64,000 nt of DNA from Alphaproteobacteria bacterium (GCA_009377445.1 WHUA01000002.1:186001-250000); one strand, 5' to 3'. Shown: positions 31,472 through 40,046, counted from the stretch's first letter. A program made the numbers and translations. The notes: generated by a model from the sequence alone, not told the origin.

Positions 31472-32661
31472 GCGCGCCTTCCCAGCAGGATGCTGCAATT
31501 GCTGCCGCCGAAGCCGAAGGAGTTGGTCAGCGCGTGGTTGATCGCGCCGGCCGTGGCCACGGCCTCGACATGGCAGCGGAAGTCCGGGTCGAGCGTCCGC
31601 AGGTTGACGTTTCCCGGTATGAACCCGTCGCGCATGGCGAGACAGCAGATGGCGATTTCCAGGATGCCGGCGGCGCCGAGCGTGTGGCCGGTCGCCCCCT
31701 TGGTCGAGCTGCAACGCATGCCGTCGCCGAACACCCGGGCGATGGCGGCATCCTCCGACTGATCGTTCTGCCGGCTTCCGGTGCCGTGCTGGTTGATGTA
31801 GTCGACGCGGCCCGGCGCCAGCCCGGCCCGTTCGAGCGCCATCCGCATCGCCAGTTCCGCGCCGAGCCCCTCGGGATGCGGCGCGGACATGTGATAGGCG
31901 TCCGCGCTCTCGCCATAGCCCAGCAGCAGCGCCGCCGTCCCGTCGCCGGCCATGTCGGCGCGCTCCAGCAGCGCGAAGCCGGCCGCCTCGCCGATCGAAA
32001 TGCCCGCGCGCGCGGTGTCGTTCGGACAGCAGGGCGTGTCGGCCGTCAGCTCCAGCGACTTGAAGCCGTAGAGCGTCAGGAGGCAAAGCGAGTCCGCGCC
32101 GCCGACGACGGCGGCGTCGCAGACGTCCGCCTCGATGAGCTGCGCCGCGTCGGCGAACACCTTGGCGGAAGAGGAGCATGCAGTGGAGACGGTTATCGCC
32201 GGCCCTGCGAGGCCGAGGTAGGACTGCACGAATGTCGCCAGCGAATGATGGTCGTGCGTCTCGGCGAAGCGGAAGTCCTTCGGCAGCGCGCCGGTCTCCG
32301 CCGAGCGCCGCGCAAAGGCTCGTTCGCCCTCGCGCACGCCGGAGGTGGAAGTTCCCAGGATCAGCGCGATGCGGCCCGCGCCATAGCGCTCGATCGCGCC
32401 GGCCACCGACGTAGCGAAGCCGTCGGCGCGCAGCGCCATCAGGCCGAGACGGTTGTTGCGGCAATCGAACCGCGCCAGGTCGCCGGTGATCGGCGTCAGC
32501 TCGACCCCTTCGGCGCGCCCGATGAAGGTATCGAGCCGCGCGTCCTCGTAGTCGCAGCGGCGCAGGCCCGAACGGCTTTCCTTCAGCGCGCGCGCCGTCT
32601 CCTTGAGGCCGAGCCCGAGCGCGTTGACCGTGGACAGCGCGTTGATCGCGAGCGGCTTCAT
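31468..32661 (-). CDS. Beta-ketoacyl-ACP synthase (ApeO-like)
   Basis: A 397-residue condensing enzyme with a full catalytic set: Cys162 in STACSSS, His292 in NQHGTG, and Lys321/His326 in STKGATGHTLG, with the C-terminal NSFGFGGSN loop. It extends the acyl chain by two carbons from malonyl-ACP. It sits between the MMPL exporter and the chain-length factor, overlapping both by four bases, so the three are coupled. The internal ATG start is chosen because the longer frame begins inside the exporter gene. Confidence 0.9.
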   Translation of the reverse strand: MKPLAINALSTVNALGLGLKETARALKESRSGLRRCDYEDARLDTFIGRAEGVELTPITGDLARFDCRNNRLGLMALRADGFATSVAGAIERYGAGRIALILGTSTSGVREGERAFARRSAETGALPKDFRFAETHDHHSLATFVQSYLGLAGPAITVSTACSSSAKVFADAAQLIEADVCDAAVVGGADSLCLLTLYGFKSLELTADTPCCPNDTARAGISIGEAAGFALLERADMAGDGTAALLLGYGESADAYHMSAPHPEGLGAELAMRMALERAGLAPGRVDYINQHGTGSRQNDQSEDAAIARVFGDGMRCSSTKGATGHTLGAAGILEIAICCLAMRDGFIPGNVNLRTLDPDFRCHVEAVATAGAINHALTNSFGFGGSNCSILLGRRA

Positions 32662-35009
32662 GCAGGCCGTCCCGGCCGGGGCGCGGTGAAGGCCAGGCTC
32701 AGAAGGAACGAGAACAATGTCCCGACGGCCACCGTGCCGCCGATCTGCGCCAGGATCGGCACCGCCGCGGTCGCCAGCAGCGCGAACGCCAGGAACGTCG
32801 TCGCCGTGCAAAGCGCCACCGCCCCCACCTCGTCCTCGTGGTCCTCGGCGCGGCCATCCGGCTTTCGCAGGAACACCGCGTAATCGATGCCGAATCCCGC
32901 CACCATGAGAAGCCCGAGCAGGTGGAAGATCGTGAGGCCGTCGCCGATCAGGGCCATGGCGGCGGCGGTCATCGCGACGGACAGGACGACGGGCGTCGTC
33001 ACGGCGAAGACGGCGCGCGCGGAGCGCAATGTCGCGGCGAGCAGGGCAAGCCCCAACGCGGCGCCGAGCGAAATCCAGCGCAGCGTCTCGTCGCGATAGC
33101 CATTCATCAATGTCTGGGCCGATTGCTTGAGGTCCAGATATCGCACCCCCGTGATGCCGGTATCCTCCACCGTCCTTCGGAGTTCACCGGGATTCCGCAG
33201 CCCGCGCAAGAGAATCAGCGCCTTGATCCCGTCTTCCGAGCGCAGGAGCAGCGAATCCAGCCGGGCGCGCAGAGCGGGCTCCCGCATATCCGGCGGGCCG
33301 ATCGGCGGCGCGCCGCGGGCCGCGGCGAGCGCTTGCAGGAACGGCTCGAATGCTCCCGCCTTGAACGGCAAGCCTTCCTGCGCCCGATCGAGGTTGCGGC
33401 GGAGCGCGTCGTCCGCCGGCAGCGCCGCCAGCCGCGCCTGCTGCGCCGCGTGGCTCGGCATATACAATGCCGCCATCTCGAATCCGTCCAGGCCCTTCGC
33501 AGCCCGGAGATCGGCGAGATGCGGAAGGATCCGTTCGCTCCGCCGAAGCGCTTCCTCGACGTCCTTTCCGGCAACGGTCAGGACGTAGCGCGGGTCGGCC
33601 GTGCTCAGGTTGCGGCGCAGGGCCTGGTCCCGGGCGCGCACGGATTCCGGGATCGGGCTGAGCGCCGCCAGGTCCTGCTGCCAGAGCGGCTGGGCGCGAA
33701 AACCGATCACGGCCACCGCCGCAATGCCCGCCAGCAGCGCCGGAATGCGCAACAGCCCCAGCCTCTGCCGGTTTGCTCGCAGAATCGATGGCAGCAGGCT
33801 TCCGCCCCGTCGCTTCGTTGCAAGCGCGGGCGGCCCGATCAGGTGCGGCAGCACCCAGCGCGTCACCACCACCGCAGCCGCCAGGCCGACGACGCTGAAC
33901 ACGCCGAGCTGCGACAGGCCGGGAAAGCTCGAGAGCGCCAATGGCAGGAACGCGAGGATCGTGGTCGCGACGGCGATCGACATGTCGGGCCAGATCCGCC
34001 GCGCCGCGGCGTCCGCCGCCGCCCCGGCCCGGACGCGCGCCATCAGATGCAACGGATAATCCTCGGCGATCCCGAGCAGCGTCACGCCGAAGGCCAGTGT
34101 CGTGATGTGAACGTAGCCGAACAGGGCGGCGACGGCGGCGGCCCCTGCGACGAAGCCGCATCCGATCGGCAGGAACAGGATCGGCAGCGCGGAAAGCCGG
34201 CGAAAGACCAGCAGCAGCAGCCCCACCATCAGCGGCACCGAGATCAAGGCCAGGCGCGTCGATTCCGCCTCCGCGAGATCCCGGCTTTCGACGGCGATCA
34301 CCGAAGGTCCCGACAGGGCGAGCTCGAGGCGGCCGAATTTCGGCTCCATCGCCTCGGCGGCGGCCCTGATGGCCGCGATCGTGTCGGTCTGCTCCACCAG
34401 GTCGTAGCCTGCGCCGCCTGTCCGCGCGAGGAGGAGCGCCTGCCGCCCCTCTTCGTCGATCCAGACGCCCTGCTTCGTCCGGGCCGAGGTCACGGACCAG
34501 AGCGCCGCCACCTTCGGCGTCCGCAAGGTCGGATCGGCGGCCATGAACCGTTCGACGACCGGCGCGGCAAAGCCGTGGAGCGCGCTCAGCAATTGCTCCA
34601 GCGCCGTGCGCAGTCCCGCCGCCGAAAACTGCGCGGGATCGAGCGGCGGGTTGAGCCGGTACCGATTGTCGAAGAACGGGGCGACCGCGGCCATGTCCTG
34701 CCGGATCTCGCCATTCGCGATCCAATCGAAGCGGCCCGTCGCCTCCAGCGCCTGCCGGAAGGCGTGGCTGATTTCCCTCGGGCTCTCCAACGCGCCCTGA
34801 CCGGCGGGCGAGAGGCCGATCAGGACGGTCCGGTTCGCCGGCCCCTGCTGCAGGCTGCGGAACAGCAGCGCCAGCTCGCCGTCCCGCCGCTCGGGCAACA
34901 GGATGGTCATGTCGGCGTGGACCGGCACGAACGCGAAAAGCGCCGCCGCCGCGACCGCCAGAAGCGCGAAGGCGGCCGCCAGGCGCCGCGATTTCCGGAG
35001 CAGCTTCAC
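32658..35009 (-). CDS. MMPL-family (RND-like) lipid/polyene exporter
   Basis: A 783-residue inner-membrane transporter from the GTG at 35009, overlapping the LolA-like stop as GTGA. Twelve helices fall in the RND pattern: one N-terminal, five after a large periplasmic loop, then the same again. The GxxxDY-type motif appears twice, as LGIAEDYPLHLMARV and GFGIDYAVFLRK. Related proteins in aryl-polyene clusters are thought to move the finished lipid-linked pigment. It is distinct from the three-part RND pump at 40-44 kb. Confidence 0.88.
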   Translation of the reverse strand: MKLLRKSRRLAAAFALLAVAAAALFAFVPVHADMTILLPERRDGELALLFRSLQQGPANRTVLIGLSPAGQGALESPREISHAFRQALEATGRFDWIANGEIRQDMAAVAPFFDNRYRLNPPLDPAQFSAAGLRTALEQLLSALHGFAAPVVERFMAADPTLRTPKVAALWSVTSARTKQGVWIDEEGRQALLLARTGGAGYDLVEQTDTIAAIRAAAEAMEPKFGRLELALSGPSVIAVESRDLAEAESTRLALISVPLMVGLLLLVFRRLSALPILFLPIGCGFVAGAAAVAALFGYVHITTLAFGVTLLGIAEDYPLHLMARVRAGAAADAAARRIWPDMSIAVATTILAFLPLALSSFPGLSQLGVFSVVGLAAAVVVTRWVLPHLIGPPALATKRRGGSLLPSILRANRQRLGLLRIPALLAGIAAVAVIGFRAQPLWQQDLAALSPIPESVRARDQALRRNLSTADPRYVLTVAGKDVEEALRRSERILPHLADLRAAKGLDGFEMAALYMPSHAAQQARLAALPADDALRRNLDRAQEGLPFKAGAFEPFLQALAAARGAPPIGPPDMREPALRARLDSLLLRSEDGIKALILLRGLRNPGELRRTVEDTGITGVRYLDLKQSAQTLMNGYRDETLRWISLGAALGLALLAATLRSARAVFAVTTPVVLSVAMTAAAMALIGDGLTIFHLLGLLMVAGFGIDYAVFLRKPDGRAEDHEDEVGAVALCTATTFLAFALLATAAVPILAQIGGTVAVGTLFSFLLSLAFTAPRPGRPA

Positions 35010-35605
35010 GAGTGCGGCGGCGCGGCGAGCAATCGGATGATCGACCGGTCGCCGTCGCTTTCCTGGATCTCGAAACTCTCGATCCTTTCCGCGATGCCGG
35101 CCACGACGATGCCCTTGATGCGCGTATCGCCGGGGTCGCCTCTCGGCACGAGATGCAGCCGCCATCCCTTGGCGTCCCCTTCGAGGGTCGTGACGAAGAC
35201 GGCGCGGAGCGCCGCCGTGTCGCCGCTCAACACGCCCCTGAGGCCGTCGAAGACGAGGCGCAGATCCCTGTTGTGCCAAAGATCGATGCTTGCGGTTTCC
35301 GCGCCGTCCTCGTTCAGGACGGCCAGCCTGTCCTTGTCCACGATGGCCGTCTCGCGACGCGGCGTCTCGACCTTCTTGATCAGCCGTCCGGGCGGCTCGT
35401 AGCGCAGATGCCCGCGCGACACGAGCGGCGCGGTCAGCGCGCCCAGATACCGGCGCTCCTCGAAGGGAACCTCCTGCGCGCCTTTCGCGGCGATGCCCTT
35501 CAGCAGCGTGTCCAGGTCGGCCGGCGCGGCGCGGAGCGGCCCTGCGGCCGCGGCCAGAAAAGCCATCGCGGCCGCGGCGATCCCGAGAATTTTCCGCTCA
35601 CGCAT
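35006..35605 (-). CDS. LolA-like outer-membrane lipoprotein carrier
   Basis: A 199-residue periplasmic protein starting MRERKILG, with a signal peptide to about residue 26 (GPLRAAPAD). The body matches the LolA-like family in polyene loci: FEERRYLGALTAPLVSRGHLRYEPPGRLIKKVETP at residues 48 onward, then a WHNRDLRL strand. It probably carries the hydrophobic product across the periplasm. It overlaps the acyltransferase upstream and the exporter downstream. Confidence 0.84.
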   Translation of the reverse strand: MRERKILGIAAAAMAFLAAAAGPLRAAPADLDTLLKGIAAKGAQEVPFEERRYLGALTAPLVSRGHLRYEPPGRLIKKVETPRRETAIVDKDRLAVLNEDGAETASIDLWHNRDLRLVFDGLRGVLSGDTAALRAVFVTTLEGDAKGWRLHLVPRGDPGDTRIKGIVVAGIAERIESFEIQESDGDRSIIRLLAAPPHS

Positions 35606-36506
35606 TCGCTCTGTCCGTCTCGGCCCAGAAGTCGAAGAAATTGAACCAGTTATATGGCTTCCGGCGGCAATGGTAGGCCAGCCGCTCGGCATATCGCGCG
35701 GCAAGCCGCTCCGCGAATTCCTGCCGCGTCTCGCGGCTGACGCATGCTTCATCGCCCAGCCGCTCGAAGAAAACGTCGTAATGACCTTTGCCGCAATAGA
35801 CGGCGAAACACAAGACCACCGGGACCTGGAGCATGCCGGCGAGCAGCCAGGGCCCGAGCGGAAAATCCGCCGGCGCGCCGAGAAAGTCGAGGCGGGTCAT
35901 CTTGTCGCCCTCGGTGATCCGGTCGGCGAGGATGCCGACGATGCCGCCGCGGCCGACCCACTCCTTCACCTCCAGCATCGCGCCCGGCCGTCCGAGCGGG
36001 ATCACGCTCTCCGCCACCGCCGGATTCACGCTGGCCAGGATCTCGTTGAGCTGCGTCGCGTTGTCCATGTACATCAGCGTCTTGACCGGAAGCCGGTTTT
36101 CGCTGATCGCGAGCACGCGAAGCGCCTCGAAGCTGCCGAAGTGGGCGCTCGCCAGAAGAAACCCCTTGTTCTCGGCGAGCAGCGGCTCGAACGCCTCGAC
36201 GCCATGCGTCGCCACGCTGAGATGCTCCAGCCGCCGCGCCAGGAAGAACAGCCGGTCCATGATTATGGTGCTGAAGGTGAAGATATGCCGGTAGACCTGC
36301 AGCAGGCCCGGCGCCCGGCCCGTGACCCGTCGGAGATATGCCGCGGAGGCGCGGCGCTCCTTCGGCGCGGAGAGGAAGAAGTACAGCGCGATGCCGTAGA
36401 GTATGGGCCGCGCCATGCGGCGGCCCGCCGCGATGCACAGCCGCATGTAGAACCGCGTGATCCGGCGGCCGCCCCGTTCGGGCCGCTCGCGCCATTCGTT
36501 CGCCAT
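35598..36506 (-). CDS. LpxL/HtrB-type lysophospholipid acyltransferase
   Basis: A 302-residue acyltransferase with one N-terminal hydrophobic segment. The HxxxxE/D motif is LLASAHFGSFEALRV near residue 120, and GRGGIVGILADRI and FPLGPWLLAGMLQVPVVLCF follow. The family joins acyl groups to lipid hydroxyls at the inner membrane. In aryl-polyene loci it is thought to attach the polyene to its lipid anchor. The gene is three bases from the dehydratase stop. Confidence 0.87.
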   Translation of the reverse strand: MANEWRERPERGGRRITRFYMRLCIAAGRRMARPILYGIALYFFLSAPKERRASAAYLRRVTGRAPGLLQVYRHIFTFSTIIMDRLFFLARRLEHLSVATHGVEAFEPLLAENKGFLLASAHFGSFEALRVLAISENRLPVKTLMYMDNATQLNEILASVNPAVAESVIPLGRPGAMLEVKEWVGRGGIVGILADRITEGDKMTRLDFLGAPADFPLGPWLLAGMLQVPVVLCFAVYCGKGHYDVFFERLGDEACVSRETRQEFAERLAARYAERLAYHCRRKPYNWFNFFDFWAETDRANA

Positions 36507-36509
36507 CGC

Positions 36510-36806
36510 TCAGGCCGGCTCCAACCGCAGCCGCAGGCTCATCGAAACTTGGTCCCCGTCCATGCCGGTCATCGCGACCGTGCCCGGCTTGCGCTGCTCC
36601 AGGACGACGCGCCATGCGCCGCCCGGCGGCAGGGGCTTGCGAAAGCGGGCGCTCTCGACGCCGGCGACCTTTCGCTCGAGCTCGCGTTCCGCCCAGGCTA
36701 TGAGCGCGGCGAGGATCGCAGCCGCCGGGACGATCGGATTGCCCGGAAAATGCCCCGCCAGACAGGCGCTGCCTTCCGGAAACGACAGCGTCGTCTCACG
36801 TCGCAT
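36510..36806 (-). CDS. Hot-dog dehydratase/thioesterase-like protein (ApeI-like)
   Basis: A 98-residue hot-dog protein with the GHFPGNPIVPAAAIL motif that marks the FabA/ApeI group; the His and Pro-Gly turn are in place. It is shorter than FabZ, as is usual for the polyene-cluster form. It is thought to work with the second dehydratase at 30264 in making the conjugated chain. The first ten codons overlap the acyl-AMP ligase gene. Confidence 0.84.
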   Translation of the reverse strand: MRRETTLSFPEGSACLAGHFPGNPIVPAAAILAALIAWAERELERKVAGVESARFRKPLPPGGAWRVVLEQRKPGTVAMTGMDGDQVSMSLRLRLEPA

Positions 36807-38175
36807 CGCCGGCCAGGTATCGCGCCGCGAGGTCCTTCATGGCCCGCTCCGTTATCTTGCCCGTCGCGTTGCGTGGGAGCTTGTCCACGAAGACGATAGT
36901 ACGCGGCATGAAGGCGGAGTCCAGCCGCTGCTGCAACGCGGCGCGGAGCCCGGCTTCGGTGCAGGCCGGGGCGACAGCGAACGCGATCAGCCGGGCGACG
37001 ACGCCCATCCCCCGGTCTTCGGAGGGAAGCCAGAAGACCGCGTCTTGCACGCCCTCGATCTCCAGCATCTGCGACGCCAGGCCGGCGAGCGACGCCCGCT
37101 TGCCGGCGATGTTCACCATGTCCTGGGCGCGGCCTTGCAGCCGGATATGCGATGGATCGAGGATCTGCACCACGTCGGGAAACGGGATGCGGCGGTCGAA
37201 TTCGGCCCATTCGACGAATTGCCCGCCGGCCGCCTCGCGCGCGGCGAAATCCTTGCGCAGCACCCAATCCTGCGTGCTGACGGTGTGGCGCGCGCCGACC
37301 GATCCCGCCTCGGTGAAGCCGTAGATCTCCCACACCTCCGCGTTCAGGCGCCGCTCCGCCGATTCCGCCAGCTCCTTCGACAGCGGCGCGGTCGCCGAGA
37401 TCACGCGCGCGATCTCCGGCAGCGCGGCCCTGCCTTCCACCAGCGCCCGCAGATGCACCGGCGTGGTGACGAGAACGCGCGGCGGCGGAACCTCGGCGAG
37501 GCAGCGCGCGATGTCGGCCGGGTAGACCGGCCGCTCGACGTGGGCGGCGGCCCCGCCCTGCAGCACGTTCATGATCGTCGTCTCGAAGCCGTACATATGC
37601 TGGCTCGGAACGGTGGCGACGACCGTGGGGTCCTGCAGCGCGTCGAGCCGCAGCATCAGCGGGATCGATTTGCCGCCGGCGACCAGCATGCCCCAGGTCT
37701 TTTCATTGACCGAGGGCTTGCCGGTCGATCCGGAGGTGAAGACCTTCGCCGCCGGATGCGACGATGCGAGGCGGCGGGGCGCGTCCGTCCTGGGCGCGTC
37801 CGTCCTGGGCGCGTCCGTCGTGGGCCCGTCCGCCAGCGCCTCCATATCGACGATCATATTGCCGGGCGGGTCGAACGGCAGCGGCGTGTCGGAAAGGGAA
37901 TACAGCAGGGGATGGTCGGCGGCGAGCATCGAGTAGGTATGCTCGCCCCGATCCGCCGGGAACAGGGCGGTCTGCCCGCGCATCCACGCGGCCATCAGGG
38001 CCAGCGCGAAGATGTCGCGACGCTCGCAGTAGTTGACGACGAGCGGGCAATCCGGAAGCCGCGCCGCGAGGCGTTCCGCCCGTGCGTGCAGCTCGGCATG
38101 GGAGACGGAGCCTGCGGCGGCCCGGAAGGCGGCCCGATCCGGCACGAAAGGATCGAGCAAGGGCATCGCTTTCAT
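36796..38175 (-). CDS. Acyl-AMP ligase (polyene starter-unit activation)
   Basis: A 459-residue adenylate-forming enzyme. The ATP loop is KVFTSGSTGKPSVNEKTW near residue 143, followed by VPSQHMYGFETT, EIYGFTEAG near 280 and the C-terminal LPRNATGKITERAM with the catalytic Lys. It should activate an aryl acid, such as hydroxybenzoate from the chorismatase, for loading on the carrier protein. Oddly, three 15-bp direct repeats just before the ATP loop (37777-37831) add TDAPR units not expected in the family. The start is at 38175. Confidence 0.85.
   Translation of the reverse strand: MKAMPLLDPFVPDRAAFRAAAGSVSHAELHARAERLAARLPDCPLVVNYCERRDIFALALMAAWMRGQTALFPADRGEHTYSMLAADHPLLYSLSDTPLPFDPPGNMIVDMEALADGPTTDAPRTDAPRTDAPRRLASSHPAAKVFTSGSTGKPSVNEKTWGMLVAGGKSIPLMLRLDALQDPTVVATVPSQHMYGFETTIMNVLQGGAAAHVERPVYPADIARCLAEVPPPRVLVTTPVHLRALVEGRAALPEIARVISATAPLSKELAESAERRLNAEVWEIYGFTEAGSVGARHTVSTQDWVLRKDFAAREAAGGQFVEWAEFDRRIPFPDVVQILDPSHIRLQGRAQDMVNIAGKRASLAGLASQMLEIEGVQDAVFWLPSEDRGMGVVARLIAFAVAPACTEAGLRAALQQRLDSAFMPRTIVFVDKLPRNATGKITERAMKDLAARYLAGDAT
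37777..37831. repeat. In-frame 15-bp tandem repeat in the acyl-AMP ligase
   Basis: GGGCGCGTCCGTCCT occurs twice exactly, then once with one change, then as a 10-base partial. It translates on the minus strand as repeating TDAPR. A multiple of three keeps the frame open, so copy number could vary without destroying the enzyme. Confidence 0.85.
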
Positions 38176-38186
38176 GGCCGTCTCAA

Positions 38187-38843
38187 CTATCGACGCCAAG
38201 ACATTGAATTCAGCATCACATCGAAAGTCCGCAGGATGGACGGCCTGCCGAGATGCGGATGCCGGAAGCCGCGATAGACATGCTCGCCGACGAAATAAGC
38301 CGCGAGCACGGTCGGGCTGACGACATTGGTCGCCCAGGACCATGCCTCCAGCCCCCAGCCCGCGAAGGCGAGCAGGCCGGCGAGCCCGAGCAGCGCCGGC
38401 AGCAGCGCCCAGCCCCAGGTGAGGAGCCGGGAATATTCGGCCAGTCCGTCCGGCAGCACCTCACCCCGGGAGACGCGGCACATGCGCGTGATGATCGGGT
38501 CCTCGCCCGGCAGGAGGCTGTGCGCGAAGAGCGCGCTCGCCAGCAGGCAGCCGAGAAACGGCGGGACGATCAGCATCGCCTGCGTGCCGGCGTCCGGCCA
38601 CTCGATGAGAATCGCCGCGACCAGGAGCGCGCCCGCGCCGGCCAGGGTGTAAAACAGCCGCCACCGCCCGGCGCTGCGCAACGCCGACGCCAGCGGCCCC
38701 ACGAGCATCGCGCAAAGCAGCACCGCGATCGCGAGCGGAACCGCGCCGGACAGCGTCAGGATATGGACCAGGGCGAAGACGGCCGCGATCAGCAGCGCGC
38801 GCAACAGGAGCCCGCCGCGCAGGGATGCCGCGTGCGTCGTCAT
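38187..38843 (-). CDS. COG4648 membrane protein of polyene clusters
   Basis: A 218-residue inner-membrane protein with five to six helices, and polar loops EWPDAGTQ and LPGEDPIITRMCRVSR. The latter is typical of the COG4648 family found almost only in aryl-polyene and related pigment loci. Its biochemical role is unknown; it may hold the membrane-bound enzymes together. It overlaps the carrier protein stop (ATGA) and precedes the ligase by 11 bases. Confidence 0.8.
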   Translation of the reverse strand: MTTHAASLRGGLLLRALLIAAVFALVHILTLSGAVPLAIAVLLCAMLVGPLASALRSAGRWRLFYTLAGAGALLVAAILIEWPDAGTQAMLIVPPFLGCLLASALFAHSLLPGEDPIITRMCRVSRGEVLPDGLAEYSRLLTWGWALLPALLGLAGLLAFAGWGLEAWSWATNVVSPTVLAAYFVGEHVYRGFRHPHLGRPSILRTFDVMLNSMSWRR

Positions 38844-39109
38844 TTCGCCGAGTGTTGGGTCGCCGAGTGTTGGGCGACGAAGGCCGCGAGCGAGCGCAGG
38901 GACGTGAAGATGTGCTCGTTGCGCTCGTCCTCCGCCTTGATCTCGATGCCGTATTGCTTGGAGACCTCGAGCGAGATCTCCAGCGCATCGATCGAGTCGA
39001 GGCCGAGCCCGTCGCCGAACAGGGGCATATCGGGCTCGATGGAATCCGGCGCCATGTCAAGATCGAGGGCCGTTACGATCAACTCGGCCAGTTCGCGCTC
39101 CATGGGCAT
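38840..39109 (-). CDS. Acyl carrier protein
   Basis: An 87- to 89-residue carrier protein. The GLGLDSIDALEISLEV segment has Ser37 (counting from the ATG at 39103) as the phosphopantetheine site. It starts the polyene operon, so it probably holds the growing chain. Starts at 39109 or 39103 are equally good. Most polyene clusters carry two carrier genes; only one is seen here. The 3' end carries a 15-bp direct repeat (38845-38874) that doubles QHSA. Confidence 0.88.
   Translation of the reverse strand: MPMERELAELIVTALDLDMAPDSIEPDMPLFGDGLGLDSIDALEISLEVSKQYGIEIKAEDERNEHIFTSLRSLAAFVAQHSATQHSAK
38845..38874. repeat. 15-bp direct repeat at the 3' end of the carrier-protein gene
   Basis: TCGCCGAGTGTTGGG occurs twice head to tail. 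It lengthens the carrier-protein tail by five residues and touches the COG4648 start. The unit length equals that of the repeat in the ligase gene, but the sequence differs. Confidence 0.8.
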
Positions 39110-39163
39110 CGTGATGACGGACACGCGCACCTCACTGTTGTGGATAACCTGCAATTGTTTCGT

Positions 39164-39190
39164 ATTGTAGTTAAACAACCTACGGATCAA
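39164..39190 (-). promoter_or_regulatory. Possible promoter of the polyene operon
   Basis: On the minus strand TTGATC is followed at 15 bases by TACAAT, about 55 bases before the carrier-protein start. The region 39120-39240 is AT-rich. The spacing is short, so confidence is low. Confidence 0.35.
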
Positions 39191-39276
39191 TGTCCAGCAT
39201 AGAATATTATATCCGAAGATATTTCCAAAGCGTTGTTATGCGGCGAAATAACGGACGAACCGGCCGGTCCGCGCCC

Positions 39277-39305
39277 ATGGCCTCGCGGAACGAGTCCGCG
39301 AGTGG
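39277..39305. repeat. Family A half-element
   Basis: ATGGCCTCGCGGAACGAGTC with CCGCGAGTGG forms a single hairpin that matches the left half of the family A repeats in outline (ATGG, palindrome, GTGG). Confidence 0.4.
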
Positions 39306-39336
39306 AGAATTTATTTTATTTCAATCAGTTATCGCA

Positions 39337-40041
39337 CTACCTGCTGTGCGTTTCGTAACCCGGATGGAGCGCAGCGTAATCCGGGGAACGCACGGGCGCG
39401 TGGAGGCGCAGGAAGCTCGACACCGCCTCTTCGACGCGGCCGTCCAGCTCCTCCTTGCTCGGATTCTCGCAGACGCCGAGCAGGGCGCGAAGCTGAACCC
39501 GGCCGGTGAGCATGCCGACGAACTGCTCGGCGGCGCGCTCCGGCTCGGCGACCGCGAGGCGGCGGTTCTTCGTCTCCCAGGCGAGATAGTCCGCCATCTG
39601 GGCGATCAGGCGTCCCGCCCCGGCCGCGTAGACTTCCCCGCCGAGCTCTGGAATGCGGCCCGACTCCGCGACGATCAGGCGATAGAGCGAAAGCGACGAG
39701 GGCTTGAGCATGAGGGTCAGGAAATCGCGGGCGAGCGCGCGGAGCTGCCGTTCCGGGCTCGACTTCGCGGCGTCCCGCATCGACAGCGGCGTAATAAGAG
39801 CGGCGGTCATGTCCGTGATGATCGCCTTGAACAGCTCGTCCTTGCTGTGGAAATGGTTGTAGATCGTCTGCTTCGATACCCTTGCTTCGGCCGCAATCAG
39901 GTCCATGCTGGCCGATCCGTAGCCGAGGCGGAGGAAAACCGACGTGCCGGCCTCCTGTATCGCCCGATGCTTGCGCTCGGACAGGCCCGAGGTTGCGACT
40001 TTAGTATTTCTCGCCAATTGACCAACTACCCTCGAAGGCAT
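39337..40041 (-). CDS. TetR-family regulator of the RND efflux genes
   Basis: A 234-residue TetR regulator. The DNA-binding helix-turn-helix falls at about residues 38-70 (GYGSASMDLIAAEARVSKQTIYNHF). The ligand domain follows. It is divergent from the RND adaptor gene, with 46 bases between starts covering a palindromic operator, so it probably represses both itself and the pump. The last residues (SPDYAALHPGY) are encoded by a dispersed repeat, which also provides the stop region. Confidence 0.9.
   Translation of the reverse strand: MPSRVVGQLARNTKVATSGLSERKHRAIQEAGTSVFLRLGYGSASMDLIAAEARVSKQTIYNHFHSKDELFKAIITDMTAALITPLSMRDAAKSSPERQLRALARDFLTLMLKPSSLSLYRLIVAESGRIPELGGEVYAAGAGRLIAQMADYLAWETKNRRLAVAEPERAAEQFVGMLTGRVQLRALLGVCENPSKEELDGRVEEAVSSFLRLHAPVRSPDYAALHPGYETHSR
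39354..39386. repeat. Family D palindrome CCCGGATGGAGCGCAGCGTAATCCGGG
   Basis: CCCGGAT and ATCCGGG arms enclose GGAGCGCAGCGTA. This is a dispersed element common in proteobacterial genomes. It lies inside the 3' end of the tetR gene and is translated. The motif itself is known from other genomes, but its insertion here is what shapes the protein end. Confidence 0.7.
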
Positions 40042-40046
40042 AGAAT

